Assembly: GCA_001689405.1 (NCBI GenBank)
Contig: LUJO01000024.1
Coordinates: 1 to 17,968 of the forward strand
Reading direction: 5' to 3'
DNA from: Candidatus Homeothermus arabinoxylanisolvens
GTDB taxonomy: Bacteria > Bacteroidota > Bacteroidia > Bacteroidales > Muribaculaceae
Length of the DNA stretch: 17,968 nt
The translations under genes were made by a program, and so were the position numbers. The notes under the pieces are model-generated. The model ran no database searches. It was not told the origin of the DNA and saw only the letters and a list, made by a program, of their open reading frames with translations. Of this stretch, positions 15,416 to 17,968 are shown one piece after another (the stretch's first letter is position 1; each line of letters opens with the position of its first letter).

Positions 15416-16141
15416 ATGCTGATACTCTATCGAATATATCAGGCGTTGATAATGCTGCCGGTGCTGCTGGCGGCTACGGTGGTCACGGCGCTTCTTACCA
15501 TAATATTCAGCATGGCAGGGGCCGGACGCTGGGCAGGATACTTTTTCCCGCACTGGTGGGCGCGCCTGTTCTGTATGATGACCATGGTGCGCGTCACGGT
15601 CAATGGTCGTGAAAACATCGATCCCCGCACCTCTTATGTGTTTGTGGCCAATCATCAGGGCGCTTACGACATCTTCTCGATATACGGTTATCTTAACCAC
15701 AATTTCCGTTGGATGATGAAGCGCTCACTCGAAAAGATACCGCTCGTAGGATACTCCTGCAAAGTATCGGGCCACATAATGGTTGACAACTCGTCGCCGT
15801 CTGCGACAAAACGCACCATGGAGAAAGCCGAGCGCCAACTTCAAGGCGGCATGTCGCTTGTGGTGTTTCCCGAGGGAGCACGCTCATGGGACGGCAAAAT
15901 GCGTCGGTTCAAGCGCGGAGCATATATGCTCGCCGTTGAATTCGGTCTGCCCGTGGTGCCTATAACTATCGACGGATCCTTTGACGTCATGCCGAGGTTT
16001 AAAAAGCTGCCTCACTGGGGCCACATAACCCTGACCATACACAAACCGATAGAGGCTGTAGACGGTACCCATGATCTGTCATCGCTCATGGAGACGACAT
16101 ATGAGTCTATCCACTCGTCATTACCGCCTAAATATCAGTAA
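15416..16141 (+). CDS. 1-acyl-sn-glycerol-3-phosphate acyltransferase (PlsC family)
   Basis: A 241-residue membrane-associated acyltransferase of the PlsC/LPLAT family, which converts lysophosphatidic acid to phosphatidic acid in phospholipid synthesis. A hydrophobic N-terminal anchor covers about residues 5-32. Catalytic NHQGAYD (N79-H80 to D85, the HX4D motif) and FPEGARS (F151-S157, phosphate binding) are present, with VPITIDGS completing the later block. I start it at ATG 15416, 7 bases after the glyA stop codon. An in-frame TTG at 15398 would overlap glyA and add six unneeded residues. It is the last gene of the operon, closed by a strong terminator. Activity on ornithine- or other lyso-lipids, as in OlsA relatives, cannot be excluded. 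Confidence 0.9.
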   Translation: MLILYRIYQALIMLPVLLAATVVTALLTIIFSMAGAGRWAGYFFPHWWARLFCMMTMVRVTVNGRENIDPRTSYVFVANHQGAYDIFSIYGYLNHNFRWMMKRSLEKIPLVGYSCKVSGHIMVDNSSPSATKRTMEKAERQLQGGMSLVVFPEGARSWDGKMRRFKRGAYMLAVEFGLPVVPITIDGSFDVMPRFKKLPHWGHITLTIHKPIEAVDGTHDLSSLMETTYESIHSSLPPKYQ

Positions 16142-16161
16142 AATACACCGAATACTTTTTC

Positions 16162-16210
16162 AAGGGAATAATTTTAACCTGTGAGTTTAAAATTATTCCC
16201 TTATTTTTTG
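16162..16210 (+). terminator. Rho-independent terminator after plsC
   Basis: AAGGGAATAATTTTAA (16162-16177) pairs perfectly with TTAAAATTATTCCCTT (16187-16202) around a 9-base loop, and is followed by TATTTTTTG. This 16-bp stem plus T-run closes the pyrB-to-plsC operon. Confidence 0.85.
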
Positions 16211-16240
16211 ATAAATTATATGGGAATTTTACTAAATTCG
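16207..16240 (+). promoter_or_regulatory. Probable promoter of the pRiA4b ORF-3-like gene
   Basis: TTTG at 16207-16210, at the tail of the terminator, and TAAATTCG at 16233-16240 resemble -33 and -7 elements 22 bases apart, with one -7 mismatch. The ATG at 16300 lies 59 bases downstream. Confidence 0.4.
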
Positions 16241-16247
16241 CAAAGTG

Positions 16248-16267
16248 AAGATACGATAGCGTATCTT
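16248..16267 (+). promoter_or_regulatory. Hairpin at the predicted 5' end of the 16300 transcript
   Basis: AAGATACG (16248-16255) and CGTATCTT (16260-16267) pair perfectly across an ATAG tetraloop. It begins about 7 bases after the putative -7 box, so it would sit at the very 5' end of the mRNA. It could stabilise the transcript or be an operator for a DNA-binding dimer. Confidence 0.45.
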
Positions 16268-16299
16268 GTCAGAAAGAACAAAAATTAAGCTAAATTACT

Positions 16300-16851
16300 A
16301 TGATATTCAATTTCCGACTTGTCTCTGACGAAGTTGACAATTTCCGCCGGGAGATCAATATTGACGCCGACGCTACATTCCTTGACCTGCGCAATGCCAT
16401 ATGCGATGCCGTAGGTTACGATAAAAATCAGATGTGCTCATTCTTCCTGTGCGATGACAACTGGGAGAAGGGCCGAGAGATAACTCTCGAAGACATGGGT
16501 TCAGACTCTGATGAAGAAATTTATCTCATGGACGAAACCATACTTAGCGACTACGTAGACGACGGCAAGCGGCTCATATTTGTATTTGACTATATGACCG
16601 ACCGATGCTTCTTCATAGAGATGAAAAAGAGCATACCCGGCAAAAATCTGAAAGATCCCGTATGCGTGGCCTCGATGGGCACTCCCCCGCCGCAGATGAT
16701 GGACCTTGACGAATTTGAAGCCAAGAATACGCCTGCCGTAACACGCGGTGCCGACGATTTCGACGAAGACTTCTATGGTAGCGAAGAGTTCAATGAAGAC
16801 GAATTTGACTCCGCCGGCTTTGATGAAATGACCTTTGACGACAATATGTAA
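16300..16851 (+). CDS. Plasmid pRiA4b ORF-3-like family protein
   Basis: A 183-residue protein of the pRiA4b ORF-3-like family (PF07929-type), named after an Agrobacterium plasmid gene and of unknown molecular function. Residues 1-110 show the family pattern: MIFNFRLVSDEVDNFRREINID at the start, a TFLDLRNAICDAVGY helix near 26-40, CSFFLCDDNWEKGREI near 46-61 and LIFVFDYMTDRCFFIEM near 91-107. The last 50 residues are a low-complexity acidic tail rich in Asp, Glu and Phe (DDFDEDFYG and similar). No membrane or signal segment is seen. It is monocistronic between two terminators with its own promoter. Despite the name, nothing around it suggests plasmid or transposon origin here. Function unknown. 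Confidence 0.85.
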   Translation: MIFNFRLVSDEVDNFRREINIDADATFLDLRNAICDAVGYDKNQMCSFFLCDDNWEKGREITLEDMGSDSDEEIYLMDETILSDYVDDGKRLIFVFDYMTDRCFFIEMKKSIPGKNLKDPVCVASMGTPPPQMMDLDEFEAKNTPAVTRGADDFDEDFYGSEEFNEDEFDSAGFDEMTFDDNM

Positions 16852-16878
16852 CGTTTCAGTACACATATCAATAAAACA

Positions 16879-16925
16879 ACGCGAGCTTGATGACCCATAA
16901 CAAGGTTTTCAAGCTCGCGTCATTT
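16879..16925. terminator. Rho-independent terminator after the pRiA4b ORF-3-like gene
   Basis: ACGCGAGCTTGA (16879-16890) pairs perfectly with TCAAGCTCGCGT (16909-16920) across an 18-base loop, followed by CATTTT. A GC-rich 12-bp stem 27 bases after the stop codon is a good terminator; the T-run is short. Confidence 0.75.
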
Positions 16926-17076
16926 TACAGAGTCATGCAAAAGCAGATTTTAACATATAGTCCGTTTTTGCTTTAACAGACATTAATTAACGGTTTAATA
17001 TGCCGTCATTCTGCCTTTTATGATTTAAATAAATTGTTAATGCCCGATTGTACATAAAAAGGACATTTTGTCGTAT

Positions 17077-17084
17077 TATCTTTG
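17077..17084 (+). promoter_or_regulatory. -7 element of the DUF6291 gene promoter
   Basis: TATCTTTG exactly matches TAnnTTTG and lies 33 bases before ATG 17118. An in-frame TTG at 17082 falls inside this box, which argues that translation starts at 17118 instead. No convincing -33 box is seen. Confidence 0.55.
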
Positions 17085-17117
17085 CGGAAAACAACCGTTA
17101 AACCAATATCACATACA

Positions 17118-17570
17118 ATGAAACGTACACCCAAATTTGACAAAACATGGAGCGAATCAATCGCCATGCTTCCCGCAGAGCTTCAACAACCGCTTATCAG
17201 TGCCATCAAGGAATATCAGATGTCCGGTACAGAGCCAACAGGGCTTGCGCCCATAGCGCAATGCGTGTTCAACCTTCTGAAACCGGTCATTGACCGCCGC
17301 GCAAAATCCGCATCCTATCAGCGCCGTCGCCGCGAGGCTGCGGACGAAGTGCGCCGAGCTCCCGCCACCATCGAGGCCGGACGCCTCGTCAAACAGGACC
17401 GCAAATACATACGCCTCATAGCCAAGCGCCATAACCTCATACACCGTCACATCAAATCGGAAATCGACCGTCTGTCAGCCACACTGACCGCCAACGGCAT
17501 AGACCGCATCCCCGTACCCCGCTACAAAGAATACCTCGAACAACACCTCGCCGCCACAATAATCCACTGA
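17118..17570 (+). CDS. DUF6291 domain-containing protein
   Basis: A 150-residue basic protein that I recognise as DUF6291, a Bacteroidetes family of unknown function. The N-terminal part (about residues 7-66) fits its pattern: FDKTWSESIAMLPAELQQPLISAIKEYQMSG, then a CVFNLLKPVIDRRAKSASYQRRRRE segment. The rest is Arg/Lys-rich and helical with RLIAKRHNLIHRH near 98-110, suggesting nucleic-acid binding, which is inference. ATG 17118 is preferred over an upstream in-frame TTG at 17082 because that codon overlaps the -7 promoter box. Relatives occur both as single chromosomal genes and near mobile elements. Here it is monocistronic, followed by 400 bases of hairpin-rich non-coding sequence. Confidence 0.7.
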   Translation: MKRTPKFDKTWSESIAMLPAELQQPLISAIKEYQMSGTEPTGLAPIAQCVFNLLKPVIDRRAKSASYQRRRREAADEVRRAPATIEAGRLVKQDRKYIRLIAKRHNLIHRHIKSEIDRLSATLTANGIDRIPVPRYKEYLEQHLAATIIH

Positions 17571-17591
17571 ACAACAGCCATTTTGTGGTAG

Positions 17592-17613
17592 GGACGCCGG
17601 TACCACGGCGTCC
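17592..17613. repeat. GC-rich hairpin downstream of the DUF6291 gene
   Basis: GGACGCCG (17592-17599) and CGGCGTCC (17606-17613) pair perfectly over a 6-base loop. It is preceded by GGTAG, like the GGTAGCC blocks within the element at 17669-17888, so it may be an outlying or decayed part of the same repeat. No T-run follows. Confidence 0.5.
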
Positions 17614-17668
17614 GCATATCCGGATGGTAGTAAGGAATGTGGTCGGTGAGCGATGCTTATTCAACCTG

Positions 17669-17888
17669 CGAGCCTGTAAAGGCTCACGCAAAATGGTAGC
17701 CGGGCACGAAGTGTCCGGAACGGGAGGTTGTCATCAGACAGATCGAGTCTGACAAGACTCGTGCTTATTGCAATCAGGCGTGAGTCTTTGCAGACTCATC
17801 AATGACGGGATACTGCATACCGGAGACTGCGCCGTCCAAAGGCCGGCTTGTCCCCGGCTACCATCGGGCATGAGCCTTAACAGGCTCT
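17669..17888. repeat. Quasi-palindromic intergenic element built from four 21-base hairpin units
   Basis: Four copies of GCRYGAGYCTTnnCAGRCTC occur: 17669-17689 and 17744-17764 on the minus strand, 17778-17798 and 17868-17888 on the plus strand. Each folds into a 6-bp GAGnCT/AGnCTC stem with a 4-base loop. The outer two have C-G at the variable stem position, the inner two T-A, so pairing is kept. ATGGTAGCCGGG (17693-17704) is mirrored by CCCGGCTACCAT (17853-17864). The centre of symmetry is ATTGCAAT (17767-17774). Extra hairpins lie at 17700-17718 and 17842-17858. There is no coding potential. It looks like a repetitive REP- or MITE-like intergenic element. Confidence 0.7.
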
Positions 17889-17907
17889 CGCTGTACCGGC
17901 GTTTTTT
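17889..17907 (+). terminator. Possible terminator at the right end of the repeat element
   Basis: CGCTGTACCGGCG (17889-17901) can form a 5-bp stem including one G-T pair and is followed by TTTTTT (17902-17907). It directly abuts the last repeat hairpin. Beyond it, 17908-17968 shows only an isolated TATGTTTG (17949-17956), a possible -7 box for a gene outside the window. Confidence 0.4.
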
Positions 17908-17968
17908 AGTTCGTTCGGTAAAAGATTAGAATACAAATTGGTAGATAGTATGTTTGTGGTGCAATTCA

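Noticed and set aside
16300..16851. Plasmid or transposon origin for the pRiA4b ORF-3-like gene
   Set aside because: The family name is historical; no transposase, inverted repeats or composition shift surround it.

Overview
The window looks like a chromosomal segment of a Bacteroidales bacterium, most likely a gut Muribaculaceae-type lineage. This rests on protein families rather than any marker RNA: an OMPP1/FadL outer-membrane porin, DUF6155 and DUF6291 proteins, and a pyrB-pyrI-flavin reductase-glyA-plsC cluster. In addition, gene starts mostly lack Shine-Dalgarno sequences, and several are preceded by the Bacteroidetes-type -7 element TAnnTTTG. No rRNA, tRNA or CRISPR array is visible.

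Layout. 228-770 (minus) is a DUF6155 protein. 904-2235 is a FadL-like porin. 2326-5016 is a PMCA-type Ca2+ P-type ATPase. 5111-8011 is a 966-residue protein with an N-terminal DUF4062 domain, a STAND/NACHT-like middle whose Walker motifs look degraded, and a helical TPR-like C-terminus. From about 8040 to 12000 the base composition turns visibly AT-rich. This section holds a small orphan ORF (8167-8406) and a tightly packed minus-strand restriction-modification operon reading 11828 to 8414: Dam/DpnM-type methylase, DpnII-type endonuclease, a second putative PD-(D/E)XK endonuclease, and a DpnA-like beta-class methylase. Imperfect direct repeats of about 35 bases (8110-8144 and 11921-11954) bracket this probable island.

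Housekeeping sequence resumes at 12144. pyrB and pyrI encode the two subunits of aspartate transcarbamoylase. They are followed, with gaps or overlaps of at most about 21 bases, by a flavin-reductase-family protein, glyA (serine hydroxymethyltransferase) and plsC (acylglycerolphosphate acyltransferase); a strong terminator closes this operon at 16162-16210. A pRiA4b ORF-3-like protein with an acidic tail (16300-16851) has its own promoter, a hairpin at the start of its leader and a terminator. A DUF6291 protein (start reassigned to 17118) follows.

The last 400 bases carry no gene. They hold an unusual quasi-palindromic element built of short hairpins. Four copies of one 21-base unit lie two in each orientation around a central ATTGCAAT, and paired base changes preserve the stems.

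How the parts may work together. The DUF4062/STAND-like gene and the adjacent R-M operon form a possible defence neighbourhood, but only the R-M operon has a well-established role; the R-M genes look horizontally acquired while the DUF4062 gene has host-like composition. The most interesting items are the four-gene, two-nuclease DpnII-type operon with its structured leader and flanking repeats, the STAND-like protein lacking the Walker A lysine, and the hairpin-built element at 17669-17888.
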